Assembly: GCA_025174535.1 (NCBI GenBank)
Contig: JALBUN010000011.1
Span: 868,001 to 932,000, forward strand
DNA length: 64,000 bases
Direction: 5' to 3'
Origin: Cantharellus purpuraceus
Lineage: Eukaryota; Basidiomycota; Agaricomycetes; Cantharellales; Hydnaceae
The notes beneath the pieces are model-generated. The model worked only from the letters and a program-made list of their open reading frames with translations, was not told where the DNA came from and did not search any database. This document shows positions 34,810 through 47,980 of the stretch, in pieces. Position 1 is the first letter of the stretch; every line of letters begins with the position of its first letter. Both the position numbers and the translations under genes were made by a program.

Positions 34810-37527
34810 TCAATGCACCTTCACCATACTCCAAACTCCTTCCCATCCTGGCTGATCCACTGGTGTTAGGGTTTCGCGCCATCTACCGACCAGGTTCTGG
34901 TTGCCATGGATGTAGCCACTGAAGAGCAGCGAAGGCTCTCTCTCCGTCTAATCATAGAGAACCTGCATGAGTGACATGTTCTTAGGAAGCAACAAGGACG
35001 TACAGCCACGCTAACAAGTACCACAAGGCCATCCCAGTCGTACGCCTCATGCATCCATGCATCGCGAAACAATTGAACGCTGATATGCACAGCACAGGGA
35101 TGTCCCGTGCTGCTCGTGGATTGGACAACTTGCTAATAGTGACAGTGACAGTGCATTGTCAAAGCCATCAATCATTGCCATGTTTAGGGGACTTGCAGCT
35201 CTTTCCTCTACTTGCGAGGCAAATCAATATTTCACCTATACAGAGAGAACCTCGCAATACTGATCATGATAGACTCGGAGCCTGCATGAGGGCAGTCACG
35301 GTCCGATGTTACATGCGAACGACTCAGTCGCCCTGGTTCAGGGTAGGATGTCGGCGATTCAGATGCCATGAGCACACTGTCCGCGAAGCCTGTGGTCACG
35401 AGTCCTCAGGCTACGGGGCTGCGGTTGGCATATGCATTGCATGCGGATCGAAGTTTCAAGCTTCTAGTTTCAAGGCTCCGGTGGTGACTCAGATGGTGCA
35501 AGCAACCCTGATTTTGTCAAGCAATGCAATGGTACCTTGGAAATTCTTTCTTTCATTCTGAGCGTCGTGTCATCTCTGTGAATGTAATCGGATTAGAGAG
35601 CGGGTGCGAACCCACTGTCTTGGATTGGTCCCCAACCACCATCAGTTGAAAATTCTGGCTCCCTGACACCTATTGGGGTCAACATTGCTCCTGGACCCTC
35701 ACACGCCCATAGTATTCCTTGTAAACCCAAACATCACCAAACCTATCATCTGTCTGAATTTTAGAGAATGTGAAAGTGTTATTTGTCGGCGGATGTTATT
35801 TCACACACCCTAGCCGTTAGGATGATGTCGTATACTCCTTGGCCAAACGGTCCAGACGGTCCATTACGTTCGAATTCTTCATCAAGTGCGCGTTTCACCA
35901 ATTCAGAAGGGTCATAGATTTCGTATGTCGTTGCTCGTACGTTATTGTTGGAAATTTTGGGTTTGAAGTGCAGATGGCGCTGTCTTAGTCATGAGTGGCA
36001 AATGGTCAAATGGCAGAAAGCGCATACCGGTGTTTCGGTCATGAGTACACTTTCAGGAAGCCACGCTCTGAATATACCTTCGCCTTTCAAGTCCTGACTG
36101 ATATCATTGAAGCCAATCGTATGACTCAAGTCGTGTTGATACTATTCACTGCGTCAAGTATGCGATGATGCTCAATTAAGTACAGTGCGTCAATACTCAC
36201 CGAACATGAAACTGCATTTGCCAGGAGTATACATGCATTTGAGGTTCTTGAGAAGTTGTCCAGGGGCGTGAGGCCAAGATAGCATCAAACTGTGCCTGAG
36301 GTATTTCCTTGAAATAAACATTGGTCAAGGCGATGATCACAAATTTGAAACAAACTAACGCACAAATAGGCGACCAACCCAAGTGCCTGCCAGCATGCCG
36401 GGAGTGAATACACGTCGCCTGATCATTGGCTGGGTCCACGGGCTGTAGCAAGTGATCAGGCGATGCCAGTCGTGCTCGAAATCATCCCCACGACCTGGCC
36501 CCCACTCTACGAACTTGGTTGTCGGATTTTTTCGGTTTGGACTGTTATAATCCTCTGGAGAGGGAATCGACGCGGCAGCTTCGGCGGCCTCAAGACGGAC
36601 AACGCATATCAGGAATGCAGCCGGTGTGAGAAGCGGATGGGTGATGGGTAGGCTTATGCCGAAATGATTCTTTAAATATGTCAGATGAGAAAATGGTAGC
36701 GCAGCGAGTGCGTGTGGAGGCCAGGATGGTGGCAAAAGCAGAGGCTCGGGGGGTGGGATGAAGAATGAAGTTATTGGGGCATGTGTCGAGCCGTACTGGG
36801 AGGGTTTTTAGCAACGAGGTCTCGACTATGCAAATTGAATCACCTTGAATGACCCTATAAACAAATGAGTAAACGCATTTAGCACATTTTGCCGGTCTTC
36901 TACAGTCTCATTTGCTACGCGCTCTGAAAAGATCCGTGAGTTTCACGAGTCAGGATGAATATTGAAGATACCTTTGTCCGTGAACCAGAAGAGCCAGGCA
37001 ACAAGAGCATTAACCTCATCGTCTACCTTCCAACCATTGTTCCATTCCGTTCTATCATGGAAGGGTCCCTCGGGTTTGATATACTCGGTTGCGAACAGGT
37101 TGATGCCTGCGTAGTGGACAAGCTGCCCATAGTTGTTTTGATGGTGCTCTATGAACATCAAATACGCCACCCAGAGATCCTCACGAGCCGTTGGGGTTGT
37201 AGAAAATTCGCGACATGGGATGAATTTTAATCGTTTCAAGGTCATGAATCGTTTTACTAGCTCATTTGCCATATCTCCGGCATTCCTGTGCCCGCCAAGT
37301 CTGCGTGTCACCGATCGAGCGTCGAATTTTGTTGAGAAGATGCTCGAGTAAAGCGAAGGGTTGTTATTTAGGGATATTTTCGAGTATATTGACGTTGACG
37401 TCCGCAGAAATTGGGCCAAGTCAGTGGGCGGACCGAGTAGATTTTCCTCAACAAGAGCGAAGGCAACTCTCTCCTAAACTTCGGTTGGGCATACCTCCAA
37501 GCTCGACAAGGGGACGCGGACGGACAT
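34810..37527 (-). pseudogene. F-box-like gene, copy B (pseudogene)
   Basis: Same exon order as copies A and C. The ATG at 37527 is followed by a TAG at 37476-37474 (codon 18), where A and C have a Leu codon (PTEV-L-E versus PTEV-stop-E). Downstream the frame is well kept (YSKISLNNNPSLYSSIF, WVAYLMFIEHHQNNY, NALVAWLFWFTDK, HDWHRLITCYSPWTQ, PGMLAGTWVGRLF). Exon 7 is interrupted between YGRVR and DWDGLV by a 656-bp insertion (35040-35695). The last exon ends VWSMVKVH-stop at 34812-34810. A downstream ATG at 37419 could in principle start a shortened protein without the F-box part, but the insertion would still break it. Good preservation elsewhere suggests recent inactivation. Confidence 0.85.
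35040..35695. mobile_element. 656-bp insertion in F-box copy B, type unknown
   Basis: Absent from the matching site in copies A (about 29,612) and C (about 42,471), where the flanking bases join directly (copy C: cccagtc then cctcac). No clear terminal inverted repeats or target duplication beyond one base. Internal sequence shows no transposase or LTR. It could be a decayed element, a template-switch insertion, or filler DNA from break repair. Confidence 0.6.
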
Positions 37528-39199
37528 GGAGAATCAAGTGGAGAAGCAAAGTAGATTATAAGCGGGTCGACTCTATTAGTATTTTGACATTAAGCAAGGT
37601 AATCATCAGACAAGGTTCAGCCCCGAGGTCCGCACTGGCGGGCTGCCGCGGGCACCGTGGACTTCGGGCAGTCAGTAGTTAATTCTTGGGCAACCCAACA
37701 AGGCATGGCGTTTCAGGCTGTATCGGTTCTATTTGATATAAGATCATCATTTCACCTCACCTTTCATGAACTCACGCGCTGTAAAAATGATGCGGGGGTA
37801 CGTACATGCTCCTAGGTCGCTTAGATGCATTCATCATGGCTACTGAAACCTTGGAGTAGACGTAAAGTGTAACATTCCATGCACTAAGTCTGGAGCCAAG
37901 GGAGTCAGGGGTTAAACAAGACTCCGATGCATCACCGTTGGAGTTAGATTGACATGGGATGTGTATAGAGATATCGCTTAGGTTCTCCTTGGGGCTATTC
38001 CCATTCTTAGTTGCAGAAACATGGCTTGGAGAAGTTTTCCTAGGCCCTGGCAGGGGTCGTGGTGTACTGACAACATTTTGTGTGGCTAGAGAAGATTTGA
38101 GGGTTAGAATCAGGTCGTTACGAAGAAATTTCACGAAGGTGATCTCTCACTATTGTGGTTGACCCTCAATTACTGGAAAGCCCCGAAAGTGACGTCCCTG
38201 GTATCGTCGGCATGGGGGAATGTGTTAAAACGAGTCAAAATAGGCGCTGGCAGATCCGTTCTTCACCTCATCTTCTTCGAACCATACAAGTCACAGGGGG
38301 TGGGTGGGTCACAATGGGTGCGTTTTTTTTTGTTATAGCTTCTCACTGCCTAACGCATTGGTTTTAAGAGCGTTGGATGACCTCGCCAATGGACCCATCG
38401 AACTCTGCCATTCAGGATTACAGTAACCGACCGTCTGGAAAATCTTCCTTGAAATCGACTAAATAAAAGAGTCATCCACTTCATTATCCTCATCCATTGT
38501 CATGAGGAACGTGTTTATGCTATTGGTGTTTGGGGGGCCGTTGGTACGAACCCTACCCAACTGTACAGCAACGTTGCCCCTGATTTACCTCATTGGCCGA
38601 ATCAGAAGTCTATAACGCGAGTTTTGGTCAATAGTGTAACCCCTACTGTCGATATCACACTGCATCAACTGGATGTTATCAGCCCATGGGCTCATGAGCT
38701 CACGAGTAATCAGTTCAGCTTACTCCAGGACAGTTTCTTGCCAATCTTTTCGCAGCCCCTGCTCATCGTAATATATATAAGTTAGTCCTCCCTCATCTGA
38801 CGTTGATGTCACCCTGACCTTTGTTTAGTGATGGACCGTGAAGGAGCATATTGGGTTAGTTTCATGGGTCATTCTTTAGCAAACGTCCAGGGTTCCTCGG
38901 GCTTCTGTGTGCCGGTCGAACGAAGGCACACGTATTGTGTGGGTGGAATCAAGAAAAGAATTGAGCCTCACAGAAAGGCTTGCGATATGGCCTTCAACCA
39001 ATCACCCTTAAACCAATCATGCGTCACAATGTGACCAAAACCTTGGGCGGGGCAGGATGTTGTATAGTGACAGCAACTACCGAATGCACTATGAGACACA
39101 CACCGTTATTTTATCAACGCAGACCAATTCGGTGACTCATTGGCCAAGTCCAAGAAGAGCAATCTCGCAGACAGCTTGACTCTAATATCAAGTTCGCAT
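37528..39199. other. Copy B upstream region and orphan coding-like frame
   Basis: Left part is the duplicated F-box upstream DNA. At about 38,450-38,787 (+) an open frame without an ATG reads like real protein (YAIGVWGAVGTNPTQLYSN, ITRVLVNSVTPTVDITLHQLDV). Similar quality continues at 38,828-39,034 (EGAYWVSFMGHSLANVQGSS). This may be a gene relic; I do not recognise the family. Confidence 0.35.
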
Positions 39200-39899
39200 G
39201 ATCGCATGATTGTCAGCGTCAAATTTAATAATCAGACGTGAAGATTCAAGTTCAAGATATGCAAGCCTCAAGCTTTCAATGTACATTTGGGGAATAAGCT
39301 AGCTGAAAGTCCCAAAGCCTCACAAGACCACGAGCTCGACATACGCTGTGTGGATCTCAACTTCACAGCCAACGTGAAGGTTCGAGCGACCTTTTATGCT
39401 TGAAGGCTAACAAGGCTTGAAGCACAATATCCCAAGAATGTATGTTCCATAGAAATGGCTCGTGGGATCGAGGTTGATTGCCGACCCCAGTTGAAGGCTC
39501 AACTACAAGGTGTGAAGGCCAGCTAGGCCAGTCAGCAAAATCGTCATGACAACATCATAGGAACATCACACGCGGTCGTTGTTCAATGTCTGAACCTGAA
39601 GCAACAAGCTCAGCTTCACTGATTGTATGCACGCTTGAAGACACTAGCAAGATCAATATTTCGCGAGATGGATAGCCAACGACCGACCGTGAAGTTCCAA
39701 CAAAAGGTAAGCGTGTTCCAAACCTCCTATTCACTCTCGAAGACCAGAAGTTCCGAATACTTCAAGATCAAGCTTGTCATGGGCATTGTGTGGGATCGCT
39801 GTTTCGGAGCAAGTGAGATTCAAGACTCTCATCCTCAACTCGAAGACCAACAAGTCTCAGTCCATAAATGTTGCAAGGCTGCAAGTATAGAGGAACTCG

Positions 39900-41000
39900 T
39901 CTTTGAGGCCCAAAAGTACGCCAACAAAAGCCAAACGACTGAAACAATCATTATATAGTAGATTACTATACTGTATTGGAGTATCTGGTCCACCTTGGTC
40001 GTCTTCTGTGTGCATGAGTAAGAAGAGCGCACACGCGGAGTACTACATCAGCATTATCGAGATCAACATACCTGTTGCAGTGTCCCAGCGCATGCTATCG
40101 TTGCACCAACTTCTTTCCACCAAAGCTATACCTCAATGGTTGATCAGCAGCCGCGCCAGTGCCAGTGCGCCTCAGACCACTAGAGGCACCCGGTTATGGG
40201 GCGATCGCTGATCTGCAGAAATTTGACATGACCAATGCCTGGGCATAGAAGGCCAGCAGATAGAGTCAATGGAGCGAACGTCGGAAGGGGACCAATGGGA
40301 TTAAGTGCTTCGCAAATCGAGGGCATAGCATCCGAGGCGGAGCTTACAGTAGAGCTCCAATCACGGAGAAGTCCACCAAGCGCGCGTGGTCAAACAAGCG
40401 TCGTGCACTTGTTTTCTTGCCAGTCAGACAACAAGCATCCAACTCCCAGTAGACGCATCGCAAGATCTGATGCAGTCCGGAGAGAGAAGAAGTGATGCGC
40501 TTGAATGATAGCATGGCTGTCATAGAGCGTCAGAGAGGAGGTGAGACATGCTACTGGGTAAGTGTCCAGTTGCCAACAGTAACTGGGCAATCTATCGTCG
40601 GCTCACTCAATCCAGACCATTCAGTGCGACGCAGACGACGATGGATCAGGATACTTTGATATAGAATCGGAGCGAAACTTTTGGCCGTATCGCAACACAC
40701 ACAAGCATCCCGGTTTTCAAGGTTGACGATCATGGGGAGGAGAGAGACATCCAACCGATTCGGATTGTAGGTTGCGGTATATATTGCAGACACATAATCA
40801 TAGGGAGTATGATCTGTAAACGGCATGGCCGTAAGTAGATCGGTGAGCGGCAGCTTGTGAGTGCATGATTCTAGCATAGACATTTGACTGAATATTCTCC
40901 AACTTAGGGTGCGGACTGGTCTATGACTTCCATGAGATGCCCGTAGGGGGGACATCTAGAACAATGGCATGCAAGATGAATCAATCAGTGGATATTGGTG
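39900..41000 (+). repeat. Dispersed repeat, copy 1 (diverged pair)
   Basis: Aligns by eye in direct orientation to about 46,410-47,260. Matching anchors: ctgaaacaatca (39,930 / 46,427), tgtattgga and tgtattaga with a conserved ccttgg/ccttga stretch (39,971 / 46,458), atttgacatg (40,221 / 46,680), ggcggagct then acag (40,336 / 46,832) and gactcggc-type Ser codons upstream. Boundaries are approximate. Neither copy holds an intact gene. Confidence 0.5.
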
Positions 41001-42240
41001 TCGACTTTGAAGCTCACCCTGTCTCACTAACAGTGAATCCTCAATCCTCTCTTAAACGCTATATACCACTTTCAATCTTTCGCACCACTCAGTCTATCTT
41101 CATCTTGGCGGCTTGCCTTTCGGCTTGACGACCGGGGATCACCAACATGGATAACAGCATCTCTGAGTTTCGCCCACTTCCAATTCTCCAACACATGAGG
41201 AGAGTAAAACTACATCGTGACTAATACATGGTCACGGTTGCCTTGGCTCCCCGGCATGCCAGCGGCTGTTGGTCATCTAGAACCTATTAACAATAAGAGC
41301 CCTATCTCGTTAGTGGGCGGATTTAATCCGAATGTGAATGCACTCACCCTATACGATGAGATAGTCTTGCTATGTTGTCGCTGGATCGCGGGTTGGTCAA
41401 CCAATCTGCAAGCGGGAAGATCGCAACATGCCAAACAAGCACACCCAGGCACATCCCTTGCAGCGGCCACGTCCTATAGCAATCACATCCCACAACACAT
41501 GCATTCCGCACCAAGCTACATAGCACCTCTTCGACAAAGCCCATAGCCACACTGGATTTTCAAAAAGACTCATCGCTTTGGTGCATCCACACTGGTCGAA
41601 CACCCATCCTTTATCTCGCCAGCTGTCGTCGGTGCAGCGCAACATCGGAATGGAGAATGCGACATACAAAAGAAGAGCGCAAATTTCGTTTCGCTATGTG
41701 GTTCGGCGAAGCTGGAACTCGGCTCTCCTATCGCGCGAAGTGCCTACGGGCACTGTCACGCAAGGCTAACGGTGTCACTCGGAGCTGATTCGGAAATGGG
41801 CGGAAAGGCTATTCGTGCTCCAATTCAACCAGCGAGCGCAAAGCGCGATGAGGAGCTGCGAAGCTTTCGGGCGTAGGAAGTGCGGAGTTTGCAGCTTTGT
41901 TCCATCGGATTAGATTTATGTCAGACAAGCTGCTTATCATGAACTGGAATATTTCTCACTCCCAGCATCGCAGCCTTGAGTCCTTCAAAACCGTAGTAGT
42001 CACCTTACCCCCTATCACATGCGGAAGGCGGACTGACTAGCCTGCATGAGGTGCAGGGTGGCTTTCCAGAGGGCACAGACAAGAAATCTACATCGCTCAA
42101 GCCAAAGATCCGCCTCTGCTGGAGAACTAGCCATGGCCAACAAATATTAAATCGAGTGACCACGAGGATGGGAGGTATCTATACTTTTAAACAACCAATA
42201 AACAAGCAAGCTGAACGACGTGCTTTGTATGCTATCTGAT
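41001..42240. other. Gene-poor stretch downstream of F-box copy C
   Basis: About 1.2 kb. Short frames only, none with convincing content; a compositionally GC-richer patch lies at about 41,650-41,880. Confidence 0.35.
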
Positions 42241-44326
42241 TTAATCCAACTTTGCCATACTCCAAACTCCTTCCCATCCCGGCTGATCCACTGGCGTTAG
42301 GGTTTCCCGCCATCGACCTACTAAGTTTTGGCTCCCATGAATGTAGCCAGTGAAGAGTAGCGATGATTCCTCGTATGTCTGTGCGTATAGAATATGGGTT
42401 AGCGACACTGGATAGGAAGCAACATGGACGTACATCCACGCTGACGAGCACGACAAGGCCATCCCAGTCCCTCACGCGCCCATAATATTGCTTGTGACCC
42501 CAAGTGTTGCCGAAACTATCGTCAGTCTGAAATCCAAGGTGTGAGAATAATATATGGATGTGGAAGTTTTTGCACATACCGTTGCCGTCAAAATGATATC
42601 GTACACTCCATGTCCAAACGGCCCGGTACGTGCAAACTCATCATCAACTGCACGTCTCGCAAATTCACAGGGATCGTACAGGTTATACGTTGACCCTCGT
42701 ATGTTGTTGGAGGGAGATCTGGGTCGGAAGTGCAGGTGGCCCTATTCCAGTCATGTGAACGGCGAAGCTGAAGACTACAGAAAAGAACATACTGGTGTTT
42801 CTGTCATGAGCACACCTTCAGGTAGCCAAGCTTTGAATACCCCTTCGCCTTTCAGGTCACGACTAAAGTCATTGAAACCGATAGTCTGAGATGGGTCGTG
42901 TTGGTGATATTCCCTGAGTCATAATACATGCAGTGAGATTATATGTCTTGAAGTGCAGTGCGTCTTACCTAACATGAAACCACATACGTTGAGGGTATAC
43001 GTCGAATAGTCGAGCAACGGCTGCTGTAAGGGCTCGTGGGGCTAGTATTGCATCAAACTGCGCCTGTGGGATTTCCTTGAAAGGACGGTTGGCCAATGCA
43101 GCTATTGAGAATCTCAAGCAGAATGACATACAAATAGTCGACCAATCCAAGTTCCTGCCAGCATCCCAGGCGTGAACACACGCCGCCTGATCATCCGTTG
43201 TGTCCACGGACTATAGCAGGTGATTAGACGGTTCCAGTCGTGCTCGTAACCGCTTGCACGACCCTCCCCCCACTCCGCAAACTTGGTTGTTGGTCGAGTT
43301 TGCTCCTCCACTTCCTCAATTGTTGGACCGTCATAACCCATCGGAGGATGGATGGGCGGGATAGCCCCAGCTGCCTCAAGACGGACAACATAAATCAGGA
43401 AAACGGCCGGTGTTAGGAGCGGGTGCGCTATAGGAGGGTTGATCCCGAAGTAGTCTTTAATGAACGTCGGGCGAGAGCAGGGTAGAGAGGCGAGGGCGAG
43501 AGCAGGCCTGGGTGGTGGAGGCAACGGTGACTCAGGCGGTGGAATAAGGAAGGAGGTGATTGGAGCATGTGTCGAGGTGTACTAGAAGAGTTTTAGACAA
43601 AAGGTGTATGATAGGAAGTACATATAATTACCTTGAACGACCCTATATAGAGGGGAGCAAGGCTGTTCAGCACACGCTGCCGCTCCTCTGCAGTCTCAGT
43701 TGCCATACGCTCTGAAATTAGCGATGAGTTTTCTGAACTAAGGATCAGAATTCGCAAGCACCTTTATCCGTGAACCAAAACAGCCATGCCACCAAGGCAT
43801 TGACCTCGTTGTCAACTGTCCAACCGTCGTTCTGCTCAGTTCCATGGTGAAACGGCCCCTCTGGGTTGATAAATTCAGATGCGAACTTGTTCACGCCGGC
43901 ATAACGGACAAGCTGCCTATAATTGTGTTGCTCGTGTTCCAAGAATAACATGTAAGCAAGCCAAATATCTTCACGAGCTGTTGTGGCTGCCGTGAATTGA
44001 GGAAGTGGCATGAACTTGAACCTTTTCAAGGTCATGAATCGCTTCGTCAGCTCGTTCGCCTTCGTTCTGGCAGCCCTGCAACCTGCCCCGAGTCTGCGCA
44101 CCGCCGGCCAAGCGTCAAACTTTGATTCAAAAATGTTGGAGTATAGGGAAGGGTTGTTTTGCATGGATATCTTGGAATAGATTGTTTTGGAAGTGCATAA
44201 CAATGGGGGCAAGTCTGTAGGTGGACCGGCTGAGTTTTCATCAACGAGAGCAAGTGCTATGTGTTCCAATACATCGGTGGGGCAGCCCTCCAAGCCTGAC
44301 AGAGGGAGGTGAACGTGAATGGACAT
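42241..44326 (-). CDS. F-box-like protein, copy C (8 exons, 569 aa)
   Basis: Intact paralogue of copy A. Exons (minus): 44326-43762, 43711-43632, 43581-43132, 43075-42969, 42913-42793, 42741-42580, 42526-42440, 42378-42241; 1,710 nt in frame. Exon phases are the same as in copy A and five of eight exon lengths are identical (80, 450, 121, 162 and 87 nt; the last is also 138 nt in both). F-box-like N-terminus GLEGCPTDVLEHIALALVDE, then ANELTKRFMTLKRFKF, WLAYMLFLEHEQHNY, NALVAWLFWFTDK, HDWNRLITCYSPWTQ, PGMLAGTWIGRLF, YGRVRDWDGLVVLVS, GYIHGSQNLVGRWRETL, PGWEGVWSMAKLD. ATG 44326 (MSIHVHLP) aligns with the other copies; an upstream in-frame ATG at 44419 is possible. Presumed substrate adaptor for ubiquitin ligation by family inference only. 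Confidence 0.87.
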
Positions 44327-46409
44327 GGGGAGTTGGGAAAAAGAGGATGGTGAATTACGGGTCATTTTATTAGCCTTTTGAACATTAAGTGTCAATGCAG
44401 CAAGGTAATCATCAGACAAGCTCGGCTCAGCCCTCCGCAGGCACCGCGGAGTCCTGCCTGCTAATGGTTAGTTTTTGGACATCGAGGCAACTTGACATTG
44501 TTTCAGGTTGTATATATTCATATAGATCTCATCCACCCATGTGGCAACACTGATCTGTCACTCAACCCTGGCAACGAGTCGTTCAAGTGCAAGCAATCCT
44601 GCTGTACCTTATCTAAAATCTGCCCCTGCTCACAAGTTGAACTTGGTAGCAGACCGTTGAAAATATATATAGTGAGCGTGAAGCATAACGGCTCATATAA
44701 CTACAAATAGATCCAGAGAGTAGTCGGAGCAACATCAGAGATCGATGTGTTGGCGGCGATAGCCGTATTCAATACTGTAATAAGCATTCGGCGTGCGTAG
44801 AGATGTGAGCCTTACATTTATCCGAATTTCTTCACTATTCTCTATTGAATACAGCCACCAGGGAACGTACTCCATTGTTCTGTGGTAATCTCCATGAATT
44901 TTGCCATGATGTTTTGAATGCAGCAATCTGTAGGGTCGCGCAATGGAGATAGTTAGAAATGAGTCCGGACACCGAGTCAGAGACTTATGGGGCAGCATAT
45001 CTCCTCTTCATGGTGGACATTCTTTGCCTATTGAAGGACAAGCTCGAGACGGAGACGAAGCACGATGCCGTCGGCGTGGGGAAGAGTGTAAGCTGAGTCA
45101 GTGTAAGCGCCGGCCCGGGACCGAGTTGGAATTGCTCCGATTAACTTTCATGGCTTCCTCCTACCGAGACTCGAAAATGCGAAGGCTAGGACACTATGGG
45201 TGTGCGTGTTTCGTTCTTGATTCATATTACCTGTTATATGAGTTGAATGCAGGTGGTTGTTTCCAAGTCTCATCGAGAGAACATTCGGATGGCCCTACCA
45301 TGAGACATTGACGAATTCATGCTCCCCGCTGCGGGAATGTTTTGGTCGATGATATGAATGAGTCAGAGGGCCCTGGTATGAACTCGACGAATCGTAAAAC
45401 AAACGCTTAATCTGTTGTTAACAGGAACTTACGATATCGAGTCTGTTGCTTTGATGTAAGAGGGAGGGTTTTTCAACATCGTCTAGCGGTGACGGGAGTA
45501 CTTCTCACAATCGCTGCGATGACGGCTGGATCTAATCGGCGACGGTCACACTATCCCACCATTCCAGCTCGTTCCAAGTGCGGTGATTCGCCGATTATCA
45601 GCGGCACATCTGACTCCTTGTAACATCTGTAAGGCGCCCTCTTTGTACGTGGGCATTGTGCTGACTTTCGATTGACGTGCAGTGACCGAGCACGACGAGG
45701 AACATTACAAGCCATTGCTGTTGCCTTCTCAAATATCGGGTCCAACGACAATGATCAAGAAACTATGTACGACAATCATTGGTTGGCTCATCCATTGAGA
45801 GATGATGGGGTGGCATGGAGCACGATGCAAATTGATAGGATATTTCCAAGAGTTTGAGGTCACGAAGGCGTAGTGAATGGGGTGTGGCATTCGCAACCAG
45901 CGTGGCCGTGAATTACACTTCACTATCGGCCTTCCACCCTTGCGTATACCCCACAAAGTCGAGTGTGGTGGGTGTAGTATAGGGACAACACCCATGCAAT
46001 GCAATCTACGTCTCCAAGCATCCTCCTATTCATTGGTTCTCGAACCAACACCAGGAATTACGTTCATGATAGGCTGGCCTCAATGCTTCCATTCAAGACC
46101 GGCAAGTCTCAAAGACCACTTGGCAAGACCACAAGACGGACAAGACGTTATGCCCGACCAATGTTTGATGAAGAAACGTGAACATTCAAGTTCAAGAGAA
46201 GTTTGCCATCAACGTTCACATGGTTGAAGAATAACAAAATCAGCTCAATAGCGCAAGACGAGAAGTTTGAGAGAATTGGCGCGCGGATCGATGTGAAGAT
46301 GCAACTTCAAGATCTACTTCAAAAACCTCCGAAGGCTTCTTGAAGACCGAATGTAAGAAGTACCGGAAGAGACCACAAGCTGACAGAGGTGAAATGCAGC
46401 ACGACCTTT
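44327..46409. other. Copy C upstream region, no gene
   Basis: The first about 120 nt repeat the shared F-box upstream motif (ggtaatcatcagacaag). The rest holds no frame I can support. Confidence 0.4.
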
Positions 46410-47260
46410 CAAGAGTCACATAGGCTGAAACAATCAGCCACGTAGTAGAAATCTTGTAGTGTATTAGAAGCTATAGGCGGCCTTGATCCTCCTATGTGTG
46501 CCTGGAGCGTAGAGCTGGGTCACAAGAAGGGATGCTCCAGCATCTTGGGGGCATTGTACCCGTCACGGTCTTTCAAAGCTAGCACTATCCGGACACCAGT
46601 ATGCCCCATTCAAAAGGCGTTCAACAACGCCTGTGTGTTTCATCCAGCCAGGGCCACCAAATTGTCATTGGTTTGTAAAGATTTGACATGGCCTCGTGCC
46701 CAAGACGCAGAGATAGGCAGATTGACTCAGAGCCAAGACGGGTCGGTCGGGGATCTAGGAGGGTAAGTTCATTCAAAGCAAGGGCAAGAAAGACGCATAG
46801 CAGTCCGAGTATAACATCATATGCGATCTGGGGCGGAGCTACAGTTGAGCGGTTATTCCATATCAAAATTCGAAGCAGACGAGGGGATATCCTTCAAGCG
46901 CGCGTACCCGAACAACTGTCCTGCACTTGTTTGCCTACCCTCCAACAAAGAGACACAAGGACACTAATCCAGGTCTGGCGGAGATAGAAGCATCGCTATG
47001 GGTAGACGACAACCTGGTCGCAGAAACATGAGCGACAGGTAGATGACACGCACACCGGTATGTTCTAGTTGTGAACTGAAAGTGGGCAACTGTCGTCAGC
47101 TCACTCAAGTAGCCGGATGGATGCGATACGAACAATTTGAATTCTTCGACGCCTAGTGGTGCAATGTATTACCACATACACGTCCATTGCGCTTGTCAAG
47201 GATGACGAACGCGCAAGAGGGAGAGGAATCCAACTCAAATGGAACATTGATCGTAGTGCA
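46410..47260 (+). repeat. Dispersed repeat, copy 2 (diverged pair)
   Basis: Partner of about 39,900-41,000 in direct orientation. It lies about 2 kb upstream of F-box copy C, as copy 1 does relative to copy B, so it probably belongs to the same block duplication. Confidence 0.5.
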
Positions 47261-47980
47261 TACGGAAGGTGCTCGTTAATAGGCCGTATGTCTACCTAGA
47301 ACCGTGCATTTGTGAGTTCATGACTCAGACCCTAGCTTAAACAATGACTGACCTCCTCGGGATCTGTTTAGAATGTGTCTGCAACTGGGACAAGACTTTG
47401 AAGATAAGAGAAGATATACTAGAAGATGACTTTATCAGTGATTTTTCGCATCGGCATTGATGCTCTTCAGTCGATCAGGCATAGAACGTACCAGGACAAA
47501 GTCGTGACGATAGCCGGGGAACCTCTTAACTTCTTTCCATTTCAGCCCACTTTCCCCGTTCAGCCTTCTCCTGCCCTCCCCACATCGTCAAATGGATTTC
47601 GACTTGACCGTCCAATTCCACTGCATGCATGAGTGTCTAGACACGCCCATCTTCAAATAGACAAGCCAGGACATGCGACAATGAAACTAGAAAACATACC
47701 ACATTCTACATACGATTGCAATAACCCAAGCTTCACTGGAGGGGCGTTGAAGCCTGTTCTCGCCACATCTACCACCAGCCCAAAATAACGCTTCCATATA
47801 AAGGATGAGCGGTTCAGAAGGACAGAAGTCAAAAGGGCCAAGGGTCATTGCACCTACCAACATGACGTCGGGCGGATCGCTGCTGCATCGTATGTCGATC
47901 GAGGGGTGGTCGCTAGGCGGTCGACCAAACCGCTCCAACGACTCACAGCAAGCATATCACGAACAGAAACCGCGTAGCCA

